DNA of 51,364 nucleotides, taken from a virus. Below are positions 41,150 to 50,420 of this stretch, piece by piece; the stretch's first letter is position 1, and each line of letters opens with the position of its first letter. The notes beneath the pieces were generated by a model. The model saw nothing but the letters and a program-made list of their open reading frames with translations, did not search any database and was not told the origin of the DNA. The stretch spans positions 1 to 51,364 of the IMG/VR virus record IMGVR_UViG_3300030104_002039. One strand, written 5' to 3'. A program made the position numbers and the translations under genes.

Positions 41150-42328
41150 TTATTTATTTTTGTTTCTAATTTTGAAATCAGAAGAGTTTTGCCCTAGCAC
41201 CTTGAACTTCATACCACCTGCTTCAATTTTCCCATGACTTTGTCTTGGATTCATATCTACGTTTTTGGCTTTAGCAATACTATTTTTCATAGCATCTGCT
41301 TTTCCTTGTTCGTAAAAGTGTTTTGCAACAGCATCTGCATTCATTGCTGTGTACAGAGATTTATGATAACCCTTAGCGTCTGTTAAAGCAGAGTTCTTAT
41401 CCAAAAACTTTTTGGTGAAATTGCTTATGTCGCTCTGAGTGTTTTTAACCTCTTCAGCATTGTTTACATTAAACCTGTATTTCTTGTCACCGACGTTATA
41501 TTCAAAACCTTTGAACTTGTCGTTAAAAACCTGCTCGGTTTTCTGTGTAAAAATATCAGAGTTTGTTTTAACTGTTTTTTGAGTTGCTTCTGATTCCTTG
41601 TTATATCTATTAAAGAAATCTATAGCTTTCTGTTGTTCAGTCGTGAGTTTCGATCCAGCTTTAATATCTTCATAGTATTTAGACTTTTGCCCGTCTAAGT
41701 GGCTTTTAGCGCTGGCAACTTGCTCTTTAAGCGCTAATTTCTTTCTACGTATATCTCTATCGTCATCTACATCTTCGTCATAAGAGAACGTATCTTCCAT
41801 AAGGAAGTTAATTTCTTCGTTATCTAAATGAGGTTTTGTTTGCTTGTAGTATTCTCTTAACAAAGCATTGTCATCTAGTTTGCTATAATCTTGATTAAGT
41901 TTTACATAATCACTTAAATCACCCCCAGTATCTTCCATAAAGTCCATTAACTTTTGAATATTCTCTGGTAGTGGTTTTCCGGTGGCTTCAGCTTCTGCTA
42001 CAGCTTCTTCTATTTTTTCTTCTACTTCAGTAACTTCTTCTTTGGTAGAATCTTCAGTTATTTCTTCTAATACTGGAGTTTCTTGTGCTTCTGCTTCCGG
42101 TTGTGTTTCTTCTTGCTCTTGTGCAGGCTCGGTATTTTTAGACTCTGCAGCTACTTCGTTGTTATCAGTGTTGTCTTCTTTAGTTTCATTTTTTTCTTTT
42201 GGTGGTGGATTATTTAGATCTACTTTAATAATGCTATCATCACCAGCAGATTCAAATTTACTTTCGTTAACCTGCTCTATTTTTTCTTGTGTAGTTTCTT
42301 CAACTACGTTTTCATTTTTTTCTTCCAT
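41150..42328 (-). CDS. Capsid scaffold-like acidic protein
   Basis: A 392-residue protein directly before the capsid gene and after the portal. Residues 1-115 are extremely acidic and low-complexity (Glu/Thr/Asn/Gln runs); a helical middle (about 150-300) contains DNALLREYYKQTKPHLDNEE and the C terminus is basic (KFKVLGQNSSDFKIRNKNK). An acidic, helical body with a basic C-terminal tail that binds capsid protein is typical of scaffolding proteins. No protease motif is evident. Assignment rests on position and composition. Confidence 0.65.
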   Translation of the reverse strand: MEEKNENVVEETTQEKIEQVNESKFESAGDDSIIKVDLNNPPPKEKNETKEDNTDNNEVAAESKNTEPAQEQEETQPEAEAQETPVLEEITEDSTKEEVTEVEEKIEEAVAEAEATGKPLPENIQKLMDFMEDTGGDLSDYVKLNQDYSKLDDNALLREYYKQTKPHLDNEEINFLMEDTFSYDEDVDDDRDIRRKKLALKEQVASAKSHLDGQKSKYYEDIKAGSKLTTEQQKAIDFFNRYNKESEATQKTVKTNSDIFTQKTEQVFNDKFKGFEYNVGDKKYRFNVNNAEEVKNTQSDISNFTKKFLDKNSALTDAKGYHKSLYTAMNADAVAKHFYEQGKADAMKNSIAKAKNVDMNPRQSHGKIEAGGMKFKVLGQNSSDFKIRNKNK

Positions 42329-42355
42329 AATATAATATAATAATAATTAATAAAT

Positions 42356-44776
42356 TTACCTAGGTCCAAAAGAACTTAAATCAAAACCTCCCTCCATTAA
42401 ATCATTACCTGAAGACTCAAAGTTTTTTGGTGGTTTTCCTGATTTTCTTTGTTCAATCATTTCGCTTTGTTGAGATGCTTGTAATTTTGTTCTTTTGTCT
42501 TTTCTATCTTCTTTTACTTGCTCTCTTGATTTGTAACCTTCAGCTTCAACACTTTTAAGCTGCATGTTCATTTCAAATTCCATTTGCATTAACTCTTTTT
42601 TAAGGTTTGCTTCTTGCTGCATTTTTTGAGAATCAATTTGAGCTTTCATTTGTTGTAGCTTAACTTCGTTTTCTAATAACACTTGATTTTTTTGAACATC
42701 TAATTGTGCAGCCATTTGCGCTGACTGATTGTTAGACTTAGTTTGAGCTTCTATGTTTTGCAGTTGTAATTGTCTATCTCTTTCTTCTTTTCTTTTTCTA
42801 CGTAGCTTTAAAAGTTTATTAGCTAGTTTTACGTTTCTAATTTCTCTTAAATCAATAGCGTCTTCTACGTTTATATTTTTTTGTTGAATAGCCATTTGAA
42901 TATTGTTTTCTAACATGGCTTTTTCTTCTTCATCTGGTTGTAATTCTATAAATATTCCAAAATCATATAAGTGTAATTCTTTTATTTCATCAAGAGTTGC
43001 TACATTATGTGCTCCAATTGCTTGTATAAAAGCATCTGCGGTTGGAGAATATTCTAATATATCTGAAACTCTTAAAGATAAACACTCTGCCGTTTCTGCT
43101 GTTAAATATAGTCCCGCTTGTAAAATATGCCTTGTTGCTGTATTTGAATTTGCAGCGGCTAATTTTTGAACACCTACTAAAGCATTTTTATCTGGCATAC
43201 TACCGTCTCTAGCTTCATTTAACCCTGTAGTATCTCTAATCATTTGTAAATAGTAATTATAAGTACCAATTAAACTCTGTAGTTTAGCCCCACCATTTCC
43301 TGATTGTATTTCTTGAATAGGAACTTTACCAGGGTTCATATCACCATCAGAAGTAAAAGATCTACCAATTACACTACCTGTTTGGAAGAACATGTTTAAT
43401 GCTTCTTGAGGATTATAGTTTGTTCCATTACCTAAGTCTATTTCAGCAAGTCCATCCGCATCTAAATAAACACCATCTGGCGTTATTCTAGACATAACCT
43501 GTTGTAACTTTAAGTGTGTTAACTGTATCATGTCAGCAAAACCAGTTATACGTTTTACTAAACTTTCTATTTTACCATTGTATATTCTAGGTGCTACAAT
43601 AGCGTAGTTCATTTTAACTTTAGTAAAATCACTTTTAGGTCTCATCATGTTTGTGGCCATTTCCCATTTAAGTAGTTTTTCTGTGCCTAAAATCATAACG
43701 CCTTCATACAAGCACTCTATAGACCTTAATATTCTGCTATACCCACCTTCCATATCTTCCGGAGGATTAAACGAATCGTCTTTAGGAATAATTTTTTCAG
43801 CACCACTACCAGTTTCTTTTACTTTATAGACTTCGTTCATATAAGTTTTATAATTAAAATATAAAACCTGTATAGTGTTATTATCTTCTTTGTCATAACT
43901 ATGTGTTGAATTATAGTTAGACCTGTTATTGTGTTTATTTTTCATTATATCCTCAAGATCAGCTTCTGTTAAATGAGGAAATTGTTTTGCTAATTCGTTC
44001 ACAGGGATACTCTTTACTTCGCCAACATAATATATGTCATCAAAATAAGGAGAATCACTATATGAATAAACCAAATTAGCTGGATCTACATATTTTATAG
44101 TTACACCTTCTGAAGTTGTAAAATCTGTTTTAACCGCTCCAATACCTAAGACAGTAAGATCGTAATAAAACCTTTTTTTAGTTAATTCATATTTATTTCC
44201 TTCAAACAAAACTTTTAAAGCTTGTTCTTCTGCTAGCTCAATAGCTTGCTTATAATTAAGTTGCATGTGTATACCTAGCTCTTCAGTGTCTTCTGGTAGT
44301 TCTTTGACTTGACTTTCTTTTAAATCTACACCTAATTTAGCGTTTATTTCATCATCAAAAGATTTCATTTTCATGTCTTGCATTAAAGCCTCCATGTAGT
44401 CTGTTCTTTTTTGTATACCATTAGGTGATTGCGAATAAGCTTTTACATCATATAACCTTTCAGATATACCATTAACAACTATATCTACAAATTTAGGTAT
44501 AATTGGAACTGGTGTCCAATCTAAATTTAAATAGGACAAATCACCATTTATAGATAACTCATCCTTGTATTTTTGTATAGACTGTTCGCCTCTAGCGTAT
44601 AGTCTTAAATTATGAAAATTATTATAGTTATTCTTATATTTATTAAGATTTCTATTATCATTAAACCATTCTGTTTGTATTGCTTTGCCTACTTTTAAAC
44701 CATAATCATAGCTTAACTTTTCAGCATCACTTACAGTTTGACTTGGGAAATAACTTTTAATGCCATACTCTGCCAT
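42356..44776 (-). CDS. Portal protein
   Basis: An 806-residue protein. Its front part contains LRLYARGEQSIQKYKDELSI and LSYLNLDWTPVPIIPKFVD, segments strongly reminiscent of crAss-like phage portals. FAD/Thr-rich and NAAAN-like segments (TTGLNEARDGSMPDKNALVG, followed by QKLAAANSNTATRH) match the portal stem region. The C-terminal 170 residues are a long Gln/Glu/Lys coiled coil (IQMAIQQKNINVEDAIDLRE…QMKAQIDSQKMQQEANLKKE), the barrel-like end of large portals. It is located between terminase (five bases away) and scaffold. It forms the ring at one capsid vertex through which DNA passes. Confidence 0.85.
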   Translation of the reverse strand: MAEYGIKSYFPSQTVSDAEKLSYDYGLKVGKAIQTEWFNDNRNLNKYKNNYNNFHNLRLYARGEQSIQKYKDELSINGDLSYLNLDWTPVPIIPKFVDIVVNGISERLYDVKAYSQSPNGIQKRTDYMEALMQDMKMKSFDDEINAKLGVDLKESQVKELPEDTEELGIHMQLNYKQAIELAEEQALKVLFEGNKYELTKKRFYYDLTVLGIGAVKTDFTTSEGVTIKYVDPANLVYSYSDSPYFDDIYYVGEVKSIPVNELAKQFPHLTEADLEDIMKNKHNNRSNYNSTHSYDKEDNNTIQVLYFNYKTYMNEVYKVKETGSGAEKIIPKDDSFNPPEDMEGGYSRILRSIECLYEGVMILGTEKLLKWEMATNMMRPKSDFTKVKMNYAIVAPRIYNGKIESLVKRITGFADMIQLTHLKLQQVMSRITPDGVYLDADGLAEIDLGNGTNYNPQEALNMFFQTGSVIGRSFTSDGDMNPGKVPIQEIQSGNGGAKLQSLIGTYNYYLQMIRDTTGLNEARDGSMPDKNALVGVQKLAAANSNTATRHILQAGLYLTAETAECLSLRVSDILEYSPTADAFIQAIGAHNVATLDEIKELHLYDFGIFIELQPDEEEKAMLENNIQMAIQQKNINVEDAIDLREIRNVKLANKLLKLRRKRKEERDRQLQLQNIEAQTKSNNQSAQMAAQLDVQKNQVLLENEVKLQQMKAQIDSQKMQQEANLKKELMQMEFEMNMQLKSVEAEGYKSREQVKEDRKDKRTKLQASQQSEMIEQRKSGKPPKNFESSGNDLMEGGFDLSSFGPR

Positions 44777-44781
44777 ATTTA

Positions 44782-46995
44782 TTATTTAATTATTTGTGAA
44801 TTAGTTCCAGTATTAGTATACTTAGAAATGTTTATATTTAGTTTAGGTTTTTCAACCTTAGCGTTTGGAGCATATAAGTGTCTGTTGTTAGCCATTATAG
44901 CTAAACCACTACTTATAGTTGCATCAAACTTTGTTCTTTTCGTAATATCAAATCTACTCCAGTCGTTTAACAAGTCATTAAAGTACAAATCACCAAATGT
45001 TCCATCTTGATTCATACCAACGTGGTCTTGAATATACATTTCAATAGCAGCAGCGTGTGCTTGCTTTATATCTTCACTTGAGTTTGGCATGCCTCCAACT
45101 TCTTTTTCTGCTACAGATAATTTATTCCAAATTTTATCAGGCCTATTCATACTAAAACCTCTATAACCCCTACGCCTTAAATAATATAAAAGCCTAGGTT
45201 TATTATTTTCTGCTAGTATTGGCATACCATAAAACACTAACGCCATTAATACGTCTTCAAAGAATATTTCAGCTGTAGGTGGTCTTGATAAGTATTCTAA
45301 AAAAAAGCTATTCGCAGGAGCGTCTTCCATGCTAAACTTGGTTAGGCCGTGTAATGCTCCTTTAGAACCTTGACCATCTACAGTTCCCGATATATCGTAA
45401 GAGTCACAACCAAATGCACCTACGTGTTCATTACCAGGATGTTTTACACCATTTTTCAATATTACTCTATTTTGTAGCTGTTGAGGTGGTACCCAACTAA
45501 CTTTAAATCTTCCTTTTTTATCTGGATAAAATATAACTTGAGAATCTTTTATACCGTTTACCCATTGAAAATTACCAGTTGTAATACCAAGTGTTCTAGA
45601 CATTTCTTCGTTGTAATCTATTTGTTCGTATATTTTTACTAAATTAAATATACTATTTTTTGTTTCGTCACGAAAAGCATGCTCTTCAGTTCTTGGGAAT
45701 TGTCTATAAAACTCATTTAAAGCGTCTTGGTCATCTTTAAGCCCGTCTACTTCGTTTTGCCAGCTATCTATTACGCCTACATCTATCAGTTCACCGTCTG
45801 GGGCAAACACATCTGCGTTAGGAGTAGTGAATACTGGAACTCCGTGCTCGTCAATAAATCCTTCGTAGTTCCATTCCATTGGGATAAACAAAGAGTATAA
45901 ACCAGATTTTGTTTGACCATTTTTATTTCGTTTAGTGACATCTGATGCATTATATAATTTTTTAAAGTTATCACCACCTTTGTCTAAAGCGTTTGAAGTT
46001 GATCCCATCATACACTTTCCTATAATTCTACTACCTAATCTTAAACATGTCTTTGTAACCCTCCAGTTGTTTAGTATATTATCAGGTCTTTCCCATTTAC
46101 CGCTTTCATCATGCACTAGTAAATTAAGTTTTTCACCATCATAACTATTGTCACCCGTGTTCTTCCAATCTATTGTAGTATCTAGCCCTTTTATTTCTTC
46201 TAACTTTTCGTTAGCTGTTATTTTTTTTCTTGTAAACTTACTAGCAGGCACTCTATAGGCAAGTTCTGACTTAGGACGATCCATACCATCTTGAATAGGT
46301 TTAAAAAAAAACGGGTAGTTAATACTAATAGGTACCACTTTGTCAGTAAACATTTTTTTAGCATCAGAACCAGTTTTAGAAAGTATACCATATCTACTAT
46401 CACTCGCAAGAGTAGCTAAATTAACTGTTTCTGCAGATGACATAAACGAAAACCCTGATCTTCTGTTCTTTAAATAACACATACCATAGCATCTTTTATC
46501 TGCTTTACAAGCTTCCCAGAATATAAAAAACAATCTATTTGCTTCTCTAAAGTCAGGTGCGCCTACATCTATTTTACTCCATTGAAGGTACATGTAGTGG
46601 GCACCCGTTATATACGTTGGCTTATTGTTGTTCATAAACCAAAACCCTTCTTCTCTACGTTTAAATTCTTCGTCTATATAGTCGTACCACTTTTCTTTAT
46701 TACTTTCAGGATATGATTTCCAGTCAAATATATTTTTAAGTTTACTTAGTTCTTTTGGGTATTCTATTTTTTGCCATCTAGAGGATTTGTGCACGTGCAC
46801 TCGCATTGGTTCCATCGGCAAGCCGATACGCAAATTTTGTATTTCAACCACTTCGCCAATTTTTCCAGTTTTAGAGATAATGACGATATCATGTTCTTTA
46901 TTGTATCCATATTTCCATTTTTTAGATTTATTAAGACGACTAATAGTCGTTTTTTTAATAGGTTTTATTGTTTTAACTAAATTCTGCTCGTACAT
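44782..46995 (-). CDS. Terminase large subunit
   Basis: A 737-residue DNA-packaging motor. A Walker-A-like loop KNRRSGFSF (176-184), in which the usual Lys after Gly is missing and an upstream Arg/Lys may replace it, is followed by Walker B and catalytic carboxylate LLVHDE (292-297). The C-terminal nuclease has acidic residues D531 (FGCDSYD), E596 (PILAEN) and D691 (KFDATI) in RNase-H-like order. The first 100 residues form an N-terminal extension. The start overlaps the small-subunit stop (TAATG), and portal follows within five bases. Confidence 0.9.
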   Translation of the reverse strand: MYEQNLVKTIKPIKKTTISRLNKSKKWKYGYNKEHDIVIISKTGKIGEVVEIQNLRIGLPMEPMRVHVHKSSRWQKIEYPKELSKLKNIFDWKSYPESNKEKWYDYIDEEFKRREEGFWFMNNNKPTYITGAHYMYLQWSKIDVGAPDFREANRLFFIFWEACKADKRCYGMCYLKNRRSGFSFMSSAETVNLATLASDSRYGILSKTGSDAKKMFTDKVVPISINYPFFFKPIQDGMDRPKSELAYRVPASKFTRKKITANEKLEEIKGLDTTIDWKNTGDNSYDGEKLNLLVHDESGKWERPDNILNNWRVTKTCLRLGSRIIGKCMMGSTSNALDKGGDNFKKLYNASDVTKRNKNGQTKSGLYSLFIPMEWNYEGFIDEHGVPVFTTPNADVFAPDGELIDVGVIDSWQNEVDGLKDDQDALNEFYRQFPRTEEHAFRDETKNSIFNLVKIYEQIDYNEEMSRTLGITTGNFQWVNGIKDSQVIFYPDKKGRFKVSWVPPQQLQNRVILKNGVKHPGNEHVGAFGCDSYDISGTVDGQGSKGALHGLTKFSMEDAPANSFFLEYLSRPPTAEIFFEDVLMALVFYGMPILAENNKPRLLYYLRRRGYRGFSMNRPDKIWNKLSVAEKEVGGMPNSSEDIKQAHAAAIEMYIQDHVGMNQDGTFGDLYFNDLLNDWSRFDITKRTKFDATISSGLAIMANNRHLYAPNAKVEKPKLNINISKYTNTGTNSQIIK

Positions 46996-47270
46996 TACTT
47001 AGATCTTCCTTCTGCAAATCCTTTAAATACTTTTTCTTTTTTATCTTCAGGTAATCTGCCTTCAAGTAAGTTTTCTTCTTCTTGAATTCTGTTAAGTATT
47101 TCAAACGCATCAAATATAGCTAGTTTTTTAGTGGCCGCTGCGTTTTTAAGTCTATCTGCTGATATATCATCGTCTGAATCTACAATTGCTTCTTTTGCTA
47201 CTTTAATTAGTTCTTCAACTGCTTTATGCCCAGCTTGGATTATATTCTTCTTCGTCTCCTTGATATTCAT
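46995..47270 (-). CDS. Probable terminase small subunit
   Basis: A 91-residue helical protein if translation starts at MNIKETKKNI (47270). The open frame reaches a further 29 codons upstream, but that part lies inside the previous gene. The pattern AGHKAVEELIKVAKEAI and AADRLKNAAATKKLAIFDAF-like helices, with an acidic linker, is consistent with small terminase subunits, and the TAATG overlap with the large subunit is strong context. The sequence alone would not identify it. Confidence 0.62.
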   Translation of the reverse strand: MNIKETKKNIIQAGHKAVEELIKVAKEAIVDSDDDISADRLKNAAATKKLAIFDAFEILNRIQEEENLLEGRLPEDKKEKVFKGFAEGRSK

Positions 47271-47805
47271 ATTTGATTGTAATAAAATTAGATAAAACTC
47301 GATATAGTCTTTCGTTATCAACGACAAACTCGTATTGACTACTTGGTCTAAAACCAACTAAATCATTAACCTCTACTGTACCGTCTGAATATTTGACAAT
47401 ACCTTGTAATGGCTTTTCAGATTCAATATTAAATTGATCTATTGCTTTCAAAGGTTTTACAAAACAATAACCTTTTGGAGCTATCCACTTGTTTTTTCTT
47501 TTGTATAAAAAAATTTGATCGTGGTTTATAAAATAAGTAGATTCATTAAAATAAGCCCTACTATTTTTTTCAATACCTTTTACGTTATGCCACCTACGAA
47601 AAACATTGTGATGTACTATAACTGTATCTCCTGCTTTTATATTTGTATCACCAACAATTGGTATTGATATAACTTTAGCTTCTCTATTTATATATTGGTG
47701 GTTAAATATTTCAGTGTTAAGTATTAACTCTGAATCACCAACTTTTGTTTTATTGTTATATCTTTCCCCTTTTGGCGTTACAACAAAGTTGTGAACGCTT
47801 TTCAT
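47224..47805 (-). CDS. Beta-rich protein, possible GroES-like fold
   Basis: A 193-residue protein with many short strands. The segment IKAGDTVIVHHNVFRRW, then TYFINHDQIFLYKRKNKWI, followed by GYCFVKPL, resembles the order of strands in co-chaperonin (GroES/gp31) folds, where a GDTVL strand precedes a roof loop and a …VKP strand. T4 gp31 helps fold capsid protein, which would suit its place just before terminase and capsid. The similarity is weak. It starts in a TAATG overlap and its end overlaps the small terminase gene. Confidence 0.45.
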   Translation of the reverse strand: MKSVHNFVVTPKGERYNNKTKVGDSELILNTEIFNHQYINREAKVISIPIVGDTNIKAGDTVIVHHNVFRRWHNVKGIEKNSRAYFNESTYFINHDQIFLYKRKNKWIAPKGYCFVKPLKAIDQFNIESEKPLQGIVKYSDGTVEVNDLVGFRPSSQYEFVVDNERLYRVLSNFITIKYEYQGDEEEYNPSWA

Positions 47806-48026
47806 TAGTATTCGAGATTATATTCTACAGATACAGCCATGTTCTTGTTAAAATCTTTCCAAGGTAATACATTTTTATTTTTTCTAATATAAATAGAGTA
47901 CTTGTCATCTTCTTCTAATATATCACAAATAGTATGTCCACCGTAAACCTCTTGACCAACAGCGTAGTGCATAGCGTCGTTTTTATAATCTTTACCTACA
48001 CTAATCTTTCTTATCAGCTTCGCCAT
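47805..48026 (-). CDS. Small conserved-looking protein, unknown
   Basis: A 73-residue basic-acidic mixed protein (GKDYKNDAMHYAVGQEVYGG, HTICDILEEDDKYSIYIRKN). The alternating pattern suggests a small SH3- or OB-like beta barrel. It overlaps the coiled-coil gene upstream by 26 bases and the next gene by one base (TAATG), so it is translated from the same transcript. No function can be given. Confidence 0.55.
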   Translation of the reverse strand: MAKLIRKISVGKDYKNDAMHYAVGQEVYGGHTICDILEEDDKYSIYIRKNKNVLPWKDFNKNMAVSVEYNLEY

Positions 48027-48288
48027 TTTCTGGATAATTTATTGTTCCGTTTCTCAAATCAACATCTGTTGTGCCGTATTCTTTTTGCAGTTCATCTTGA
48101 AGCAGTACTAATTCATCTTTAAAACCAGCTATACGATGTGATATTTCGTGTTTTTGAAGCTCCATACGTCCTATTTCTAAAGTAGAAGCATTAATACTAT
48201 TTACTGTATTTTGAATTCTTTCTAGTTGATTGTCAGTTACTTTTTCTGGTTTAGACTTTAAGTCTACTATCTTTTCTTTTTTTGCCAT
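48001..48288 (-). CDS. Coiled-coil protein, unknown
   Basis: A 95-residue protein. A Lys-rich start (KKEKIVDLKSKPEK) is followed by a long heptad-type helix, residues about 20-68 (LERIQNTVNSINASTLEIGR…ISHRIAGFKDELVLLQDELQ), and a short acidic end. Such proteins occur before terminase genes in marine phages; a head or packaging accessory role is possible. No signal peptide or enzyme motif. Confidence 0.55.
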   Translation of the reverse strand: MAKKEKIVDLKSKPEKVTDNQLERIQNTVNSINASTLEIGRMELQKHEISHRIAGFKDELVLLQDELQKEYGTTDVDLRNGTINYPENGEADKKD

Positions 48289-48315
48289 TTTTATTTAATT
48301 TAAGTTAATTTTATT

Positions 48316-49140
48316 TTATTGTCCTTCTATATAGTCAAATATTTCTTTTCTATCTCCTGAGCTAGCAGCGGTTCCATCCCACATAAGTACGTCTTTGAAA
48401 AAACCTTGAAAGTTACCACTATCATTATTTGCACCAGCACCCCCAGTATCTGTAGTTGCCCCTATATCACTTATTGTTATTTCACCAGCGTCTGTTAACT
48501 GACTACCTACTTGTGTTCCTGTTGCGGTGCCGTCTAAAGATTCGTTTCCTCTAATAAACACGTTTAAATTTCCTGTAGAACCATCACTTCTAACAATAAG
48601 AAGTGTATAATACTCATCAGTTGCCATGTTTCCACTGGCTAACGCAAAATCTCTATTTGTACCATTTATTTTAGCCCTTAAAGTGGTATTGTTATTTAAT
48701 CTTAAAAACTCGGTAGCACCACTACCCATAAGACCACGAGATTGGCTAAAGTTAGTGCATTTAAACCTTAAAGCTATTGTAAAATCTGTATTCGCATCTA
48801 AAACAACATTTGCAGAAAGATCCATAAACTTAATAGCATTGTGTAGCTTTATACCTCCAGCATCAGCAGCATCTGTTTCCCAAAGAGGTTTGTCTCCATA
48901 GACGTCTTGAACCGCATTTATACTAGTGTTACCAAAAGCATTCCAAGCATTAATTCGGTCTTCATCCCCCATGTTACCAGCAGCGGTACTATGATCGACT
49001 GACGAACTATCGCCCGAATTGTCTTGATCCGCAGTAATATTTTGATTAAACTTTAGCCACAATGTTAAGTTTGATAAACTTGCTGGTGTCCACTCTGATG
49101 GTGCGCCACCTGTTACTATGCTAGCTCCTAATCCTAACAT
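48316..49140 (-). CDS. LamG/concanavalin-like surface adhesin
   Basis: A 274-residue protein. After a short start (GASIVTGGAPSEWTPASLSN) the chain has the strand pattern of a LamG or concanavalin-like jelly roll: LTLWLKFNQ, NTDFTIALRFKC, GLMGSGATEFLRL, YYTLLIVRSDGSTGNLNVFI, FQGFFKDVLMWDG. Such domains bind glycans or other surface molecules, so this may be a capsid decoration or receptor-binding protein. It starts in a TAATG overlap with the preceding virion-like gene. No signal peptide is present, in keeping with incorporation into the virion. Confidence 0.68.
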   Translation of the reverse strand: MLGLGASIVTGGAPSEWTPASLSNLTLWLKFNQNITADQDNSGDSSSVDHSTAAGNMGDEDRINAWNAFGNTSINAVQDVYGDKPLWETDAADAGGIKLHNAIKFMDLSANVVLDANTDFTIALRFKCTNFSQSRGLMGSGATEFLRLNNNTTLRAKINGTNRDFALASGNMATDEYYTLLIVRSDGSTGNLNVFIRGNESLDGTATGTQVGSQLTDAGEITISDIGATTDTGGAGANNDSGNFQGFFKDVLMWDGTAASSGDRKEIFDYIEGQ

Positions 49141-49529
49141 TAGTCGCCTAAATATCCAATTATCATTTTAGAAGTAGTAGCTTCTATTCTAGTAAATCTA
49201 CCATATATAATAGTTCCTTTTGGAATAGTGTTACTATTATCTACTACTAAACCACCAGCGCCGGTAACAGCAGTAACTGTACCATCATGCGCGACGTCGT
49301 GAGCTGTTTGTGCATTGCCGCTAGCGTCTTCAGTAGATATAAACTCTAAACCATTTGCTGAGTCTTGCTCTGCAACTAAACCACCATGAGCTTCTAAAGC
49401 TGTGTCTTCTAAAAATTGAACAGCTACAAATACTTTTCCTGTTGGTGGAAACATAGGGTTCGCACTATCGTTAAATATGCTACCCATTTGTCCAAAGCCG
49501 TAAGAGACTTCTGTTGAATTTATTCCCAT
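49140..49529 (-). CDS. Small virion-like protein
   Basis: A 129-residue protein with start chosen at 49529 (MGINSTEVSYGFGQMGSIF), five bases after the holin stop. A longer frame begins inside the holin gene and is less likely. The chain has Gly-rich strands (GKVFVAVQFLEDT, GTIIYGRFTRIEATTSKMII) similar to small structural proteins of cyanophages and marine podoviruses. It is followed by the LamG-like gene with a TAATG overlap, hence a decoration or accessory role is likely. Confidence 0.6.
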   Translation of the reverse strand: MGINSTEVSYGFGQMGSIFNDSANPMFPPTGKVFVAVQFLEDTALEAHGGLVAEQDSANGLEFISTEDASGNAQTAHDVAHDGTVTAVTGAGGLVVDNSNTIPKGTIIYGRFTRIEATTSKMIIGYLGD

Positions 49530-49533
49530 AATT

Positions 49534-49920
49534 TTATTTTTTTGTTTTTTCAAATGATCGTCCGCCAAAATAAGCACCGATCACAGTTATTAATACTAAT
49601 TGTAATAAATCTACCCATGTATCTTTAACGTCGAACTTTATAGCGCCTGCGTCTATAAATATTAATAACATTGTACATACTATTAAAAATATTAAAACCA
49701 TAGGTCTAACATTTTTACTAAGCCATGAGTCTGACTTTAAATCCGCTTGCCAACGACTAGTGATGTTTTTTTCCATTTCTATTTCGTAGTTAGCAATTAA
49801 TTCTTTTACTTTCTGCTCTGCAGCAAGTTTTTCTTCATCTGAAGTGTGTAAGTTATCTATAACACCACCTACACCCTTTACTAGTTCCGCGGCTCCACCG
49901 CTAAATAATTTACCTAACAT
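49534..49920 (-). CDS. Holin of the 3-TM (GTA-type) family
   Basis: A 128-residue membrane protein. An amphipathic start (LFSGGAAELVKGVGGVIDNL), an acidic helical stretch, then the signature WQADLKSDSWLSKNVRPMVL leading into transmembrane helix 1 (about 73-89) and a second span at about 105-118. This matches the holin family known from gene-transfer agents and marine phages. It would open the inner membrane so that the M15 endolysin, encoded 46 kb away at the other end of the region, reaches peptidoglycan. Its start overlaps a 16-residue Cys-rich frame. Confidence 0.83.
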   Translation of the reverse strand: MLGKLFSGGAAELVKGVGGVIDNLHTSDEEKLAAEQKVKELIANYEIEMEKNITSRWQADLKSDSWLSKNVRPMVLIFLIVCTMLLIFIDAGAIKFDVKDTWVDLLQLVLITVIGAYFGGRSFEKTKK

Positions 49921-49964
49921 TTACAATTTTTTTTAAATTTTTTACACTTAGGACATTTTTTCAT
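49914..49964 (-). CDS. 16-residue Cys/Lys peptide, candidate zinc-knuckle microprotein
   Basis: A tiny frame from ATG at 49964 to TAG at 49914-49916 encodes MKKCPKCKKFKKNCKC. Four Cys as CPxC…CxC with seven Lys suggest zinc or nucleic-acid binding. The stop overlaps the holin start by seven bases, the close packing seen for the real genes. It fills most of the 55-base gap after the preceding gene. Length makes chance plausible. Confidence 0.38.
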   Translation of the reverse strand: MKKCPKCKKFKKNCKC

Positions 49965-49975
49965 TTTAATATTTT

Positions 49976-50203
49976 TTAATAACCAGAACCTCCGCCTCCA
50001 GTGTTATTACTTTGTGATGGTGGTGCATTACTGTTCATTGGTAAACCAGTTGCTTCTATGTGGCTAGTACCACCCATGTAGCCTACTTGTCCTTGCCAGT
50101 TATGAATGTGATACCCGCTTAATCCATTTTGAGCCGCCCAAGATAAAGCTTCTTGAGTAGTAGTGTAAAGTGGTATACCAGCTATTGTAGTTAATAAAGC
50201 CAT
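49976..50203 (-). CDS. Small conserved marine-phage protein (GYHxHxxxGQxGYMGG)
   Basis: A 75-residue protein with ALSWAAQNGLSGYHIHNWQG then GQVGYMGGTSHIEATGL and a disordered Gly/Ser/Asn tail. The motif is known to me from numerous cyanophage and marine-phage proteins of unknown role. It may be a small virion component. It lies one base from the upstream membrane protein. Confidence 0.6.
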   Translation of the reverse strand: MALLTTIAGIPLYTTTQEALSWAAQNGLSGYHIHNWQGQVGYMGGTSHIEATGLPMNSNAPPSQSNNTGGGGSGY

Positions 50204-50204
50204 T

Positions 50205-50420
50205 TTATTTCTTTTTTGCGAATTTCTCTAATCCACTTATACCGAAGCAACCAATCACTACAAATACAAATGAATCATATATAAATTCATTAATTACTAG
50301 GTCTTTACCAAAATAACCTGTTATTACATCCACTAACATAATCACACACATTATTGCAAATGCTAAAAATCCTATAACAGATTTTTCATTATAATCGTTA
50401 TTATCTTTAAATATCTCCAT
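50205..50420 (-). CDS. Two-span small membrane protein
   Basis: A 71-residue protein. The start at MEIFKDNNDY (50420) is preferred over a longer frame that begins inside the previous gene. Two hydrophobic helices are seen (about 15-34, VIGFLAFAIMCVIMLVDVIT; and 48-63, YDSFVFVVIGCFGISG) with a short linker and a Lys-rich C terminus. It could be a holin partner or antiholin near the 3-TM holin, but the pattern also occurs in other small phage membrane proteins. Confidence 0.55.
   Translation of the reverse strand: MEIFKDNNDYNEKSVIGFLAFAIMCVIMLVDVITGYFGKDLVINEFIYDSFVFVVIGCFGISGLEKFAKKK

Noticed and set aside
46995-47357. Longer 120-residue form of the small terminase protein
   Set aside because: The first 29 codons lie inside the preceding gene and lack the helical pattern; the internal ATG at 47270 is preferred.
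49140-49577. Longer 145-residue form of the virion-like protein
   Set aside because: Its first 16 codons overlap the holin 3' end; the start at 49529, five bases after the holin stop, fits the gene packing.
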